DNA from: a virus
IMG/VR virus record: IMGVR_UViG_3300017752_000218
Location: 1 to 20,977 of that record
Reading direction: 5' to 3' (one strand)
DNA length: 20,977 nt
Each line of letters opens with the position of its first letter. Within the stretch, counting starts at the first letter, position 1. This document shows positions 1 through 5,831 of this stretch, in pieces. Both the position numbers and the translations under genes were made by a program. The notes beneath the pieces were generated by a model. It searched no databases, was not told the origin of the DNA, and worked only from the letters and a program-made list of their open reading frames with translations.

Positions 1-231
1 GACGAAACCAATCCTGAGAAGTTTACTAACACTGCTCTCGTAGAACTGAACGAGTTGATGCGTGAGTATTACACTGGACTGAGGCAGACCATGCTCAGAC
101 AAAAGATCACTCTTAGTGCTTTCATCAACAAAGACGAGCAGTCCCTTAGCCAATACATGGACCTTACTCTTAAAAACGTAAACCAAGGGATCAAACAGAA
201 ACCCTTTAGCCTAAAGGATCTATTTCAATAA
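1..231 (+). CDS. 3' end of an unrecognised phage gene (truncated by window start)
   Basis: Frame 1 is open from the first base to a TAA at 229-231, giving the last 76 residues of a protein whose start is outside the window. The visible part is mainly helical and charged, with an ELNELMREYY stretch and a C-terminus ending KPFSLKDLFQ; it has no membrane segment or recognisable motif. The stop is two bases before the TerS start, so it belongs to the late transcription unit. In T7-like genomes this place is held by tail-fibre, holin or other late genes, but nothing in the sequence allows a choice. Reading frame confidence is good; function is unknown. Confidence 0.6.
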   Translation, partial: DETNPEKFTNTALVELNELMREYYTGLRQTMLRQKITLSAFINKDEQSLSQYMDLTLKNVNQGIKQKPFSLKDLFQ

Positions 232-232
232 T

Positions 233-469
233 ATGAATAAATCAAACAAAGACCTACTGGATGAACTGATGGCTTTGACCATCGAGGAACTCCTTACTGT
301 AATCAAGAGCGGAGAAGCTACTCCTGCTACACTTAACGTAGCTCGGCAACTGCTCCGCGATAACCAAATCACTTGCACTATCAAGGAGAACAGTCCACTG
401 TCAGAGCTTGTAGACGTATTACCTTTTGATGAATACAGAGAAGATACCAGAGAAGTTAAAGGACTTTAG
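233..469 (+). CDS. terS: small terminase subunit (T7 gp18-like)
   Basis: This 78-residue protein matches the length and layout of T7-type small terminase subunits, which recognise concatemeric phage DNA and hand it to the large subunit for packaging. The recognisable part is the central helical stretch around residues 14-45 (LTIEELLTVIKSGEATPATL then ARQLLRDNQI), typical of TerS from aquatic T7-like phages. A charged tail follows. It begins two bases after the previous stop with no clear Shine-Dalgarno sequence, and its 3' end overlaps the large terminase gene by about 41 bases, the expected arrangement for these partners. The call rests on that pattern and on position; no catalytic motif is expected. 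Confidence 0.8.
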   Translation: MNKSNKDLLDELMALTIEELLTVIKSGEATPATLNVARQLLRDNQITCTIKENSPLSELVDVLPFDEYREDTREVKGL

Positions 470-2108
470 GAACTTTTTATACTATGTCTGGCACTCTCTT
501 GAACAAATTAAGAGAGACCCTACGCCCATACAATACGACATTGCGGGGTTTATGCAAAACGGCCCTAAGCGTGGTGTTATTCAAGGCTTTAGAGGTGTGG
601 GCAAGAGTTGGATTTGCTCTGCTTTCGTGGTCCACCAACTACTCCTTGACCCCTCGAAGAACATCCTTGTCGTCTCTGCTTCTAAAACTCGTGCTGATGA
701 TTTCTCGACGTTCACACTGAGACTGCTGCACGAGCTGCCTCTACTGGAACACCTCAAGCCTAAGAACGACCAGCGCTTCAGTAAGGTATCTTTCGATGTT
801 GGACCCGCCCCAGCATCCCACGCACCCTCTGTTAAATCATTGGGTATAACCTCCCAGCTAACTGGTAGTCGTGCTGATATTATTATCGCTGATGATATTG
901 AAGTCCCCACTAACTCAGCTACGCAGACTATGCGGGATAAACTGAGCGAACAGATCAAGGAGTTTGACGCTATTCTCAAACCAGACGATGGTAGCAAAAT
1001 CTTGTTCTTAGGCACCCCACAGTGCGAAGACTCAGCTTACAGAAAGCTAGGAGAGCGTGGATACAATCTTAAGGTATGGCCTTCTGAAAGTATTACAGAG
1101 AAGGTCAATACAGGCGTCTACGGAGGAAGCGTATCCAGTCTCTGTATCGCAGAAAAAGCTGGAGAGCCTACTGAACCTACTCGATTTAGTGAATTTGACC
1201 TAAATGAGCGTAAAATATCTTACGGTTCTGCTGGTTATGCCCTCCAGTTTATGCTCAATACGGCGCTTTCTGACGTTGACCGCTTCCCTCTAAAGCTAGG
1301 AAACATTATTGTCCACGACATCGACAACGACCTCGGCCCTGAAAAGCTGGTATGGGCGCAGTCTCCTGACCTAGAGTGGACTAACCTTCCGTGTGTAGGT
1401 CTCAGGGGTGACCGCTTCTACCGCCCAATGAAGGTTGTAGGAGATATGGTTCCATATACAGGCTCAGTTCTTGCTATTGACCCTTCAGGACGCGGTAAGG
1501 ATGAGACTGGCTACGCTGTAGCTAAGATGCTTAACGGAAGTTTGTATATTCCAGAAGCTGGTGGTCTCAGTGGCGGCTATGACGAGGATACGTTGGTATC
1601 ACTGGTGCGTATAGCCAAGAAAAACAAGGTTAACAAGATTGTTGTCGAGTCTAACTTTGGTGACGGTATGTTCACGCAGCTTATACAGCCTATATTACGC
1701 CGAGAATACCCCTGTAGCATCGAAGAGGTAAGGCACTCGGTCCAGAAAGAGAAACGGATTATAGATACCTTAGAGCCTCTTCTAGGAGGTCATAGACTTG
1801 TTATCGATCCCTCCGTTATTGAAAAAGATTTTAAGTCTGCTCAGAAGTATTCACCTGAGCAACAGCTTCACTATATGTTATGTCACCAGATGACCAGAAT
1901 AACTAGCAGTAGAGGCTCTATAAGGCACGATGACCGCCTCGACGCGCTGTCGATAGCCTGCAACTACTGGGTAGAACAAATGGCTCAAGACGCTAACGAG
2001 AAGATCAGCGACAGAAAAGACGAATTACTTCGCGATGAGCTGGACAATTTTAAAAACGCCTACTACAAAAGAACAGGTAAAACCAACAATTCACTATCAT
2101 GGATATAG
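429..2108 (+). CDS. terL: large terminase subunit, packaging ATPase and nuclease (T7 gp19-like)
   Basis: The 559-residue protein drives DNA translocation into the prohead and cuts the concatemer. The N-terminal ATPase has a Walker A motif GFRGVGKS (residues 53-60) and a Walker B stretch ADIIIADD (149-156). The C-terminal RNase H-like nuclease has its acidic residues in AIDPSGRGKDE (D351), VVESNFGDG (E407) and RHDDRLDAL (D501, D502, D505), all typical of T7 gp19. Length is close to T7 gp19 (586 aa). I chose ATG at 429; a TTG directly before it at 426 is an alternative. It overlaps TerS upstream and the next small gene by 10 bases. All key motifs look intact. Confidence 0.97.
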   Translation: MNTEKIPEKLKDFRNFLYYVWHSLEQIKRDPTPIQYDIAGFMQNGPKRGVIQGFRGVGKSWICSAFVVHQLLLDPSKNILVVSASKTRADDFSTFTLRLLHELPLLEHLKPKNDQRFSKVSFDVGPAPASHAPSVKSLGITSQLTGSRADIIIADDIEVPTNSATQTMRDKLSEQIKEFDAILKPDDGSKILFLGTPQCEDSAYRKLGERGYNLKVWPSESITEKVNTGVYGGSVSSLCIAEKAGEPTEPTRFSEFDLNERKISYGSAGYALQFMLNTALSDVDRFPLKLGNIIVHDIDNDLGPEKLVWAQSPDLEWTNLPCVGLRGDRFYRPMKVVGDMVPYTGSVLAIDPSGRGKDETGYAVAKMLNGSLYIPEAGGLSGGYDEDTLVSLVRIAKKNKVNKIVVESNFGDGMFTQLIQPILRREYPCSIEEVRHSVQKEKRIIDTLEPLLGGHRLVIDPSVIEKDFKSAQKYSPEQQLHYMLCHQMTRITSSRGSIRHDDRLDALSIACNYWVEQMAQDANEKISDRKDELLRDELDNFKNAYYKRTGKTNNSLSWI

Positions 2109-2371
2109 AAGACATCCCCGTAAACAAAGCAGCGGCCATCCTTGGAGAACATTACAGAAACTATGTGATAATCTTCCAAGACGATGACGAGCCTACGGGG
2201 TATGACTTGGCTTACAGCGACCCATATGCAGCTAAAGGGCTGCTAGAGTCGGCTAAAACCTACCACAACAACTACCTAGAAGCAGGCACCATCGCTGATG
2301 GCGACGATGTTGAGTGGGTAGAGGTAGACGAAGATGAAGAAAATGATAGTGACGATTGGGGAATTTTTTAA
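2099..2371 (+). CDS. very acidic small protein downstream of terL, unknown function
   Basis: The 90-residue product begins inside the end of terL (10-base overlap) and ends at the terminator near 2414. About 25 residues are Asp or Glu against four Lys/Arg, so it should be strongly negative at neutral pH. The densest part is the tail after residue 66, which closes VDEDEENDSDDWGIF. There is no membrane segment, signal peptide or cysteine. The coupling to terL suggests a late product, possibly linked to packaging or DNA binding. The charge pattern also recalls DNA-mimic proteins, but that is only a resemblance in charge. I do not recognise the family with certainty. Confidence 0.75.
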   Translation: MDIEDIPVNKAAAILGEHYRNYVIIFQDDDEPTGYDLAYSDPYAAKGLLESAKTYHNNYLEAGTIADGDDVEWVEVDEDEENDSDDWGIF

Positions 2372-2413
2372 CTTTTGTGTTGTTGTTGTTGTGTTCATAA
2401 CATAAATGTGGTT

Positions 2414-2451
2414 GGGGGCGTTCTTGTCTGTGTTCAGGAGCGTCCCCTTTT
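2414..2451 (+). terminator. rho-independent terminator after the terminase operon
   Basis: GGGGGCGTTC (from 2414) can pair with GGAGCGTCCCC (ending 2447) with two G-T pairs, around a loop of about 11-12 bases, followed by TTTT. It lies 43 bases after the stop of the acidic gene and would close the late transcript. Confidence 0.65.
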
Positions 2452-2799
2452 GCCAAAATGTTTTTGGTAAAAATTTATGAGAGGGTAACGTATAGGTGGC
2501 TCGGCGCGATTTCCCCGTGATAGGCCGCAAATAAATAAAAATAGGGTCGCCGTGTGGCAATGTGCTTAGGTGTGCGGGCCGTATTGGACATAATGCATAT
2601 TGTGCGTTGTCTCGCGCGGGCGCGTGCTATTCTTTATTGCGGCCAGCGTGTGCAGACAGCAGGCGCCGAGCGCTGGACCGATCACAACGGCGGCCAGAAT
2701 AAAAAGCGCGTTTGCCTTTAAATAGGTGTTTTTTAATTTGACCGATGCGCAAGCGTTGCCAAGATGGGCGCCGATGCGGTCGCGTTTGGCCGCACAATT

Positions 2800-2822
2800 C
2801 ACACACACACACAACACACACA
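2800..2822 (+). repeat. CA-dinucleotide tract upstream of the first early-type gene
   Basis: A (CA)7 run starting at 2800 is followed, after one interruption, by ACACACACA and ends five bases before the ATG at 2827. No Shine-Dalgarno sequence accompanies it. A second such tract stands in the same position before the gene at 5832. Confidence 0.8.
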
Positions 2823-2826
2823 GCAT

Positions 2827-3111
2827 ATGATACACAATATAACAAAGCAGGACCAAGTAACAATTGCGGCCGCGAGGCTAGCAAGTCGAATTAAAGCCGT
2901 GGACCAAGCGGCCGAAATTCTGTTGGACGTCGCACGCCAAACTAAAGGCGAGCTTAAAGACGTGCATTTGACGACCGATACAATACAACGCACGTGGGCC
3001 GCATATAATACGCTTGGCGACGCCGACTGTAAAACACGCGGCGCGGCCGAGTTGCTAGAATGTTCAACGCATACATGGCCAAGCGAAGGACCGAAAGGCG
3101 GCGACAAATGA
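2827..3111 (+). CDS. unrecognised 94-residue early-region protein
   Basis: The frame encodes a largely helical soluble protein, alanine- and threonine-rich, without membrane segments or a motif I recognise. Residues about 8-45 look like two amphipathic helices (AAARLASRIKAVDQAAEILL). The start at 2827 comes just after a CA-repeat tract. An in-frame ATG at 2764 would add 21 residues, but these would include a translated CA repeat (HTHTQHTQH), which looks unlikely. The stop overlaps the next start as ATGA (3108-3111), so the genes are translationally coupled. Base composition is GC-rich and unlike the terminase genes, as in the rest of 2480-5230. Confidence 0.6.
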   Translation: MIHNITKQDQVTIAAARLASRIKAVDQAAEILLDVARQTKGELKDVHLTTDTIQRTWAAYNTLGDADCKTRGAAELLECSTHTWPSEGPKGGDK

Positions 3112-3293
3112 GCAAACGATACTACGACAGGCGCTTGCGCGAGCAATTGAAGCTCTCGCGTATGCTATTAACGGCGCAGATTGCGCATACATGGAACCAA
3201 GAGTTTGGGCCAAACGTGCGCGAGATTTTAGAGCGTGCTAAAGCCGAGATTTCCGCGGCTATTTACGAAATCGACGAAAGGCTAGCCAAGTGA
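3108..3293 (+). CDS. unrecognised small basic helical protein (61 aa)
   Basis: The product opens with a basic patch (MSKRYYDRRLREQLKLSR) and continues as charged helix to IYEIDERLAK. It has no cysteines and no membrane segment. I chose ATG 3108 because it overlaps the previous stop as ATGA, the pattern used elsewhere in this run. In-frame ATGs at 3060 and 3075 would add up to 16 very basic residues (FNAYMAKRRTERRRQ). The 3' end overlaps the next gene by four bases. The charge pattern would allow nucleic-acid binding, but there is no motif to prove it. Confidence 0.55.
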   Translation: MSKRYYDRRLREQLKLSRMLLTAQIAHTWNQEFGPNVREILERAKAEISAAIYEIDERLAK

Positions 3294-3526
3294 TCGCATA
3301 TAAAAGCAGTTTAAACGATGCCGAGCGTGCGCAAATTGACGATTATACCGACGACTTGTTGGCGTCAATTGAAGCCGACGGCGAGTTGCGCGAGGAATAC
3401 TACGCCGATACATCCAGCGGCGCACGCATTGACTTGCGCGGCGCTTCCCACACTGAAAAAGTAACTCTAGCCGTGCGCATGGACGTGCGCGGCAATATAA
3501 CAACCACACAATACGCAGGAAAATAA
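3290..3526 (+). CDS. unrecognised 78-residue protein with GTG start
   Basis: The gene starts with GTG, overlapping the upstream stop as GTGA (3290-3293), and ends five bases before the DUF932-like gene. The N-terminal half is acidic and helical (residues 8-40, DAERAQIDDYTDDLLASIEA and on). The second half looks like beta strands (RIDLRGASHTEKVTLAVRMD). No catalytic motif is visible. It is the third member of the coupled run and shares its GC-rich codon use, so it is probably expressed with the DUF932-like protein. Confidence 0.6.
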   Translation: MIAYKSSLNDAERAQIDDYTDDLLASIEADGELREEYYADTSSGARIDLRGASHTEKVTLAVRMDVRGNITTTQYAGK

Positions 3527-3530
3527 GAAA

Positions 3531-4313
3531 ATGATACATACAACAACAACAACCGAGGGCTTCGGCCCAAAAATGCTCAACCTTAATATAATGGCGGGCG
3601 ATATCGACGACCGCGGCGCAACGTTTGACGACGTATGCGCTATTGAAACACCGACGCCGACGGCCAGTTGGCGGCCAGTGGCACACGGGCGCACAATTGA
3701 AGCGCTAGAAAATGCGGCGAGCGCGCACGGCTTGGACGTCGTGCAGTCGAAGCATTTACTGTCTCGCGAGGGCGCGCGTTACTTTGGCCTGTTTCAAGTC
3801 AATATACCGAGCGCAAGCGGCGACATTGCAAGCGTGCTAGGTTTGCGCAATTCACACGACAAGGCGTTTCGTGCTGGTATAATGGCAGGCGACGCGCCGT
3901 TTGTTTGCAGTAATCTATGCTTTCACAACGAGATTGTGCTCGGCCGAAAGCATACGGCTGGCATGAATTTGCGCGTGCTCGGCCAGCTAATGCTCGAAGC
4001 GATAGATAGGCTAATCAGCGCGCGCGGCGTTATTGACGACCGCAACGACCGAATGAAAAATGTCACGTGCTCCGATCGCCAAGCTCACGATATCATATTG
4101 AAGGCCGCACGTAATGGAGCTTGTGCGCCGTCGCATATCGGGAAAGTTGCCGACCAGTGGCACAAGCCAGAACACGCCGAGTTTGCGGGCGAGAAAAACG
4201 TCTGGCGTTTACAAAACGCGTTTACAAACGTATGGCGTGGCACGCCGAGTGCAACGGCCAGTCGATCGGCGGCGCTTGCGCAGGTAATAAACGCCGAAAC
4301 AGCTTGCGTTTAA
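3531..4313 (+). CDS. DUF932-family protein (phage/plasmid type)
   Basis: The 260-residue protein shows landmarks I associate with the DUF932 family of phage- and plasmid-borne proteins: a helical stretch near 55-70 leading into a strand (YFGLFQVNI, 84-92), the sequence GLRNSHDKAFR (104-114) and the VCSN motif (125-128). The family's biochemical role is not established; it is common on plasmids and phages near replication or host-interaction genes. Here it is the last and largest gene of a coupled run, four bases after the previous stop, with a possible purine-rich ribosome site (AGGAAAA). A terminator follows within about 30 bases. Its N-terminus begins with a threonine run encoded by ACA repeats. 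Confidence 0.65.
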   Translation: MIHTTTTTEGFGPKMLNLNIMAGDIDDRGATFDDVCAIETPTPTASWRPVAHGRTIEALENAASAHGLDVVQSKHLLSREGARYFGLFQVNIPSASGDIASVLGLRNSHDKAFRAGIMAGDAPFVCSNLCFHNEIVLGRKHTAGMNLRVLGQLMLEAIDRLISARGVIDDRNDRMKNVTCSDRQAHDIILKAARNGACAPSHIGKVADQWHKPEHAEFAGEKNVWRLQNAFTNVWRGTPSATASRSAALAQVINAETACV

Positions 4314-4341
4314 AATAGCAACAAAAGCTTAAATGCTTTGC

Positions 4342-4367
4342 AAGGTCGCCGAAAGGCGGCCTTTTTT
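4342..4367 (+). terminator. rho-independent terminator between the DUF932-like and GP88-like genes
   Basis: AAGGTCGCC and GGCGGCCTT pair (one G-T pair) around a GAAA tetraloop, and the stem runs directly into a T run (4362-4367). It begins 28 bases after the DUF932-like stop and ends eight bases before the chosen GP88-like start, so that gene needs read-through or its own promoter. Confidence 0.8.
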
Positions 4368-4374
4368 GTGGCCT

Positions 4375-5076
4375 ATGTCTAAACATATACACAACAGCGG
4401 CCGAGCGCGGCCTTTAAAGCGCGATATCCTACAGCGGGCACACGAGACGTGTGGCACGCTTTCACAACCGTCAAAAATGCCATGCTATGGCTTTTCACTA
4501 CCAGCGCAACGTTGCCAAGTGGGCGGCAAACTGCAAAGCGTCAAAAATTCGACGTGCTTCAAATGCTATGCATTAAAAGGCAACTATTTACGCGGCAACG
4601 TGCGCAATGCGCTAGAGTTACGCTATAGCAAGTTAATGCAGGCGCAGGCCAGTGGAAAGCTGGACCAGTGGGCCGAGCAGATGGCCGCGCAGATTAACGC
4701 TTGCGAGAAAAGCGGCTTTTTTCGTTGGCACGATAGCGGCGACATTCAAAGTGCGGCGCATTTGCTGGCCATCTTTAAAGCGTGCGAGTTAACGCCGCAT
4801 ATAAAGCACTGGTTGCCGACTCGCGAGCTAGCACACACACGAGAGGCGCTAGCGGCGCGTAAAAAGCCGAGTAATTTAACGATTAGACTTTCCGCATTAA
4901 AGCGCGAGTTTCCGCCAAGCGCGGCCGTGGCCGAAAAATTAGGCGTGCAAACTTCGACCGTAAGTTGGACCGATAGCGGCGCGACGTGTGGCGCCAATAA
5001 AAACGGCGGCGAGTGTGGCGAATGTCGCGCGTGCTGGGCGCCGAGTGTGGCAAATGTCGATTACCCATTGCATTAA
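4375..5076 (+). CDS. GP88-like cysteine-rich phage protein
   Basis: The 233-residue protein resembles the phage Gene product 88 family, whose function is unknown to me. The signs are a CFKCYALKG motif (C61, C64), FRWHDSGD (116-123), a HWLPTREL segment (145-152) and SNLTIRLSA (166-174). There are also cysteines at 26, 37, 47 and 110 and a cluster at the C-terminus (C205, C214, C217, C220), so a metal or iron-sulfur site is plausible but not shown. I start it at ATG 4375 because the in-frame ATG at 4333 lies before a terminator hairpin that would otherwise be coding. It shares the atypical GC-rich composition of its neighbours. A 25-residue membrane peptide follows one base after its stop. Confidence 0.7.
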   Translation: MSKHIHNSGRARPLKRDILQRAHETCGTLSQPSKMPCYGFSLPAQRCQVGGKLQSVKNSTCFKCYALKGNYLRGNVRNALELRYSKLMQAQASGKLDQWAEQMAAQINACEKSGFFRWHDSGDIQSAAHLLAIFKACELTPHIKHWLPTRELAHTREALAARKKPSNLTIRLSALKREFPPSAAVAEKLGVQTSTVSWTDSGATCGANKNGGECGECRACWAPSVANVDYPLH

Positions 5077-5077
5077 A

Positions 5078-5155
5078 ATGGTAATGCTAATATTAACGGC
5101 GGCCATGCTTTCAGTGGGCGTGCTTTGCATAATCGGCGCTTTTATCGTGCGATAA
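5078..5155 (+). CDS. 25-residue single-membrane-segment peptide
   Basis: ATG is one base after the GP88-like stop. Nearly all of the 25 residues form one hydrophobic helix (MVMLILTAAMLSVGVLCIIG and on), ending in a single Arg. Codons resemble those of the genes before it. Position suggests translational coupling to the GP88-like gene. Small phage membrane peptides can be holin-like, pinholin-like or inhibitors of host membrane proteins; nothing here decides between these, and so short a frame could be accidental. Confidence 0.4.
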   Translation: MVMLILTAAMLSVGVLCIIGAFIVR

Positions 5156-5220
5156 ATTGACGGCGGCGCCGACGGCCAAACGAACGGCGGCCAGATTTGC
5201 GGCCCAAAATCTTGGCAGCA

Positions 5221-5250
5221 ATTTTCCATACCCTAGGGGTAAAATTTTTA
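5221..5250 (+). terminator. possible weak terminator
   Basis: ATTTT and TACCC on the left can pair with GGGTA and AAAAT on the right around a three-base loop, with a CCA bulge, followed by a T run. The bulge and tiny loop make it doubtful. It sits where the GC-rich segment ends. Confidence 0.3.
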
Positions 5251-5262
5251 TAATTATTTTTA

Positions 5263-5291
5263 TTGACCAGCGAATTAAATTTCAGTCAAAT
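5263..5291 (+). promoter_or_regulatory. candidate sigma70-like promoter before the SLT gene
   Basis: TTGACC (5263-5268) and TCAAAT (5286-5291) are separated by 17 bases, 44 bases before the SLT start. The -10 candidate is the beginning of the first TCAAATCTGTTTT repeat. The match is partial (five of six and four of six to consensus). Confidence 0.35.
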
Positions 5292-5323
5292 CTGTTTTTC
5301 CGAGCAATCAAATCTGTTTTTCC
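5285..5323 (+). repeat. TCAAATCTGTTTT repeat, copies 1 and 2
   Basis: GTCAAATCTGTTTTTCC at 5285-5301 and ATCAAATCTGTTTTTCC at 5307-5323 share 16 bases and are spaced 22 bases apart, two helical turns, on the same strand. The second ends 11 bases before the SLT start codon. The same core recurs at 5662 and 6510. Confidence 0.85.
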
Positions 5324-5334
5324 ACCACAAATTT

Positions 5335-5706
5335 ATGACGTATCTGACAATTATTTTAGCACTAATTGCAGTAGAATCTACTGACAATGACAACGCAATA
5401 GGAGACGATGGGCTTGCTTACGGGTGCCTACAGATGCACGCGGCCTATGTGCAGGACGCCGCAGAGTATGCGGGGGAGCAGTGGGTGCATGGGGATGCGT
5501 TTGATCGGCAAACATCCATTGATATATTTCTTGCTTACATGGCACGCTACGCAACCGAAGCCAGATTGGGCAGGGTTGTGACGGCCGAGGATATAGTGCG
5601 CATACACAACGGAGGCCCGAACGGCTGGAAAAAAGAATCTACCAAACCACACTGGAACAAAGTCAAATCTGTTTTAGTCAACACACAAACCCAATACAAA
5701 CTATGA
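5335..5706 (+). CDS. SLT-type lytic transglycosylase / endolysin-like enzyme
   Basis: The 123-residue product keeps the lysozyme-like SLT pattern: the catalytic Glu in an ES motif (E14, AVESTDNDNAIG), the GxxQ-type motif GCLQM (30-34) and HNGGPNG (91-97), which stands for the usual AYNAGP block near the active site. It should cleave peptidoglycan. The domain fills the whole protein and the ES motif is only 14 residues from the start. The hydrophobic TYLTIILALIAV before it may therefore be the first helix of the fold rather than an export signal. It overlaps a tiny membrane-protein gene as ATGA. Position among early-type genes, rather than beside terminase or primase, is unusual. Its 3' end contains repeat copy 3. 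Confidence 0.75.
   Translation: MTYLTIILALIAVESTDNDNAIGDDGLAYGCLQMHAAYVQDAAEYAGEQWVHGDAFDRQTSIDIFLAYMARYATEARLGRVVTAEDIVRIHNGGPNGWKKESTKPHWNKVKSVLVNTQTQYKL
5662..5676 (+). repeat. TCAAATCTGTTTT repeat, copy 3
   Basis: GTCAAATCTGTTTTA lies inside the end of the SLT coding sequence (encoding VKSVL) and 27 bases before the start of the 33-residue membrane protein. It is in the same orientation as the other copies. Confidence 0.8.
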
Positions 5707-5804
5707 AACTATCCGATGATCAAATCTTTGTGCTTTGCATGATGTCAAGCGTAGTGACAGCAATCATTTGCTTTTGCTACGGCTTCTACCACACGCAGTT
5801 ATAA
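5703..5804 (+). CDS. 33-residue membrane protein, holin candidate
   Basis: ATG overlaps the SLT stop as ATGA (5703-5706). The product is MKLSDDQ followed by one hydrophobic, cysteine-containing segment (residues 8-28, FVLCMMSSVVTAIICFCYGF) and a short polar tail YHTQL. Coupling to a muralytic enzyme is the classic place for a holin or other lysis partner, but the protein is smaller than most holins and the role is inferred from position only. Confidence 0.5.
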   Translation: MKLSDDQIFVLCMMSSVVTAIICFCYGFYHTQL

Positions 5805-5806
5805 AC

Positions 5807-5828
5807 CACACACACACACACACACACA
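5807..5828 (+). repeat. (CA)11 tract upstream of the gene at 5832
   Basis: Eleven perfect CA units end four bases before the ATG at 5832, where a Shine-Dalgarno sequence would be expected. This repeats the arrangement seen at 2800-2822. Confidence 0.9.
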
Positions 5829-5831
5829 ACC

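Larger units (their letters stand above)
2372..2826. other. 455-bp stretch without a convincing gene; probable junction of genome ends
   Basis: After the acidic gene come a terminator (2414-2451), a short palindromic CCAAAA/TTTTTGG element (2453-2468) and, from about 2480, a change to GC-rich sequence with many GCGC and GGCC words. Several short frames are open on both strands here. One is a 53-codon frame with an ATG at 2560 and a stop at 2719-2721. Another is a minus-strand frame ending near 2566 that would encode a hydrophobic stretch LFILAAVVIGPALGACC. Neither has a clear ribosome binding site, and GC-rich DNA stays open by chance. Because terminase lies on one side and early-type genes on the other, a terminal repeat or packaging end may lie here; no duplicated copy is visible in the window. 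Confidence 0.5.

Noticed and set aside
581-1015. 144-codon minus-strand frame inside terL
   Set aside because: It lies opposite the conserved TerL ATPase domain, has no recognisable protein pattern, and no other gene in the window is on the minus strand.
2406-2480. 24-codon + strand frame after the acidic gene
   Set aside because: It is made of the terminator hairpin and the following palindrome, with no conserved look.
2764-2826. Upstream ATG extending the 94-residue protein
   Set aside because: It would place the CA repeat inside the coding region (HTHTQHTQH); the later ATG directly after the tract is more sensible, though not proved.
2566-2884. Minus-strand frames of 85 and 96 codons over the CA tract
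   Set aside because: They would translate the complement of a CA repeat (VCVC-type sequence) and have no ribosome site; only the hydrophobic middle part looks protein-like, so this is noted in the gap entry rather than called a gene.
5157-5384. 75-codon frame across the GC-rich end and the repeats
   Set aside because: It overlaps the SLT gene in another frame and runs through promoter-like and repeat sequence.
2800-5828. CA tracts considered as CRISPR-like or phase-variable repeats
   Set aside because: They are dinucleotide runs without spacers; there is no array structure, and phase variation would need a coding or promoter position that is not shown.
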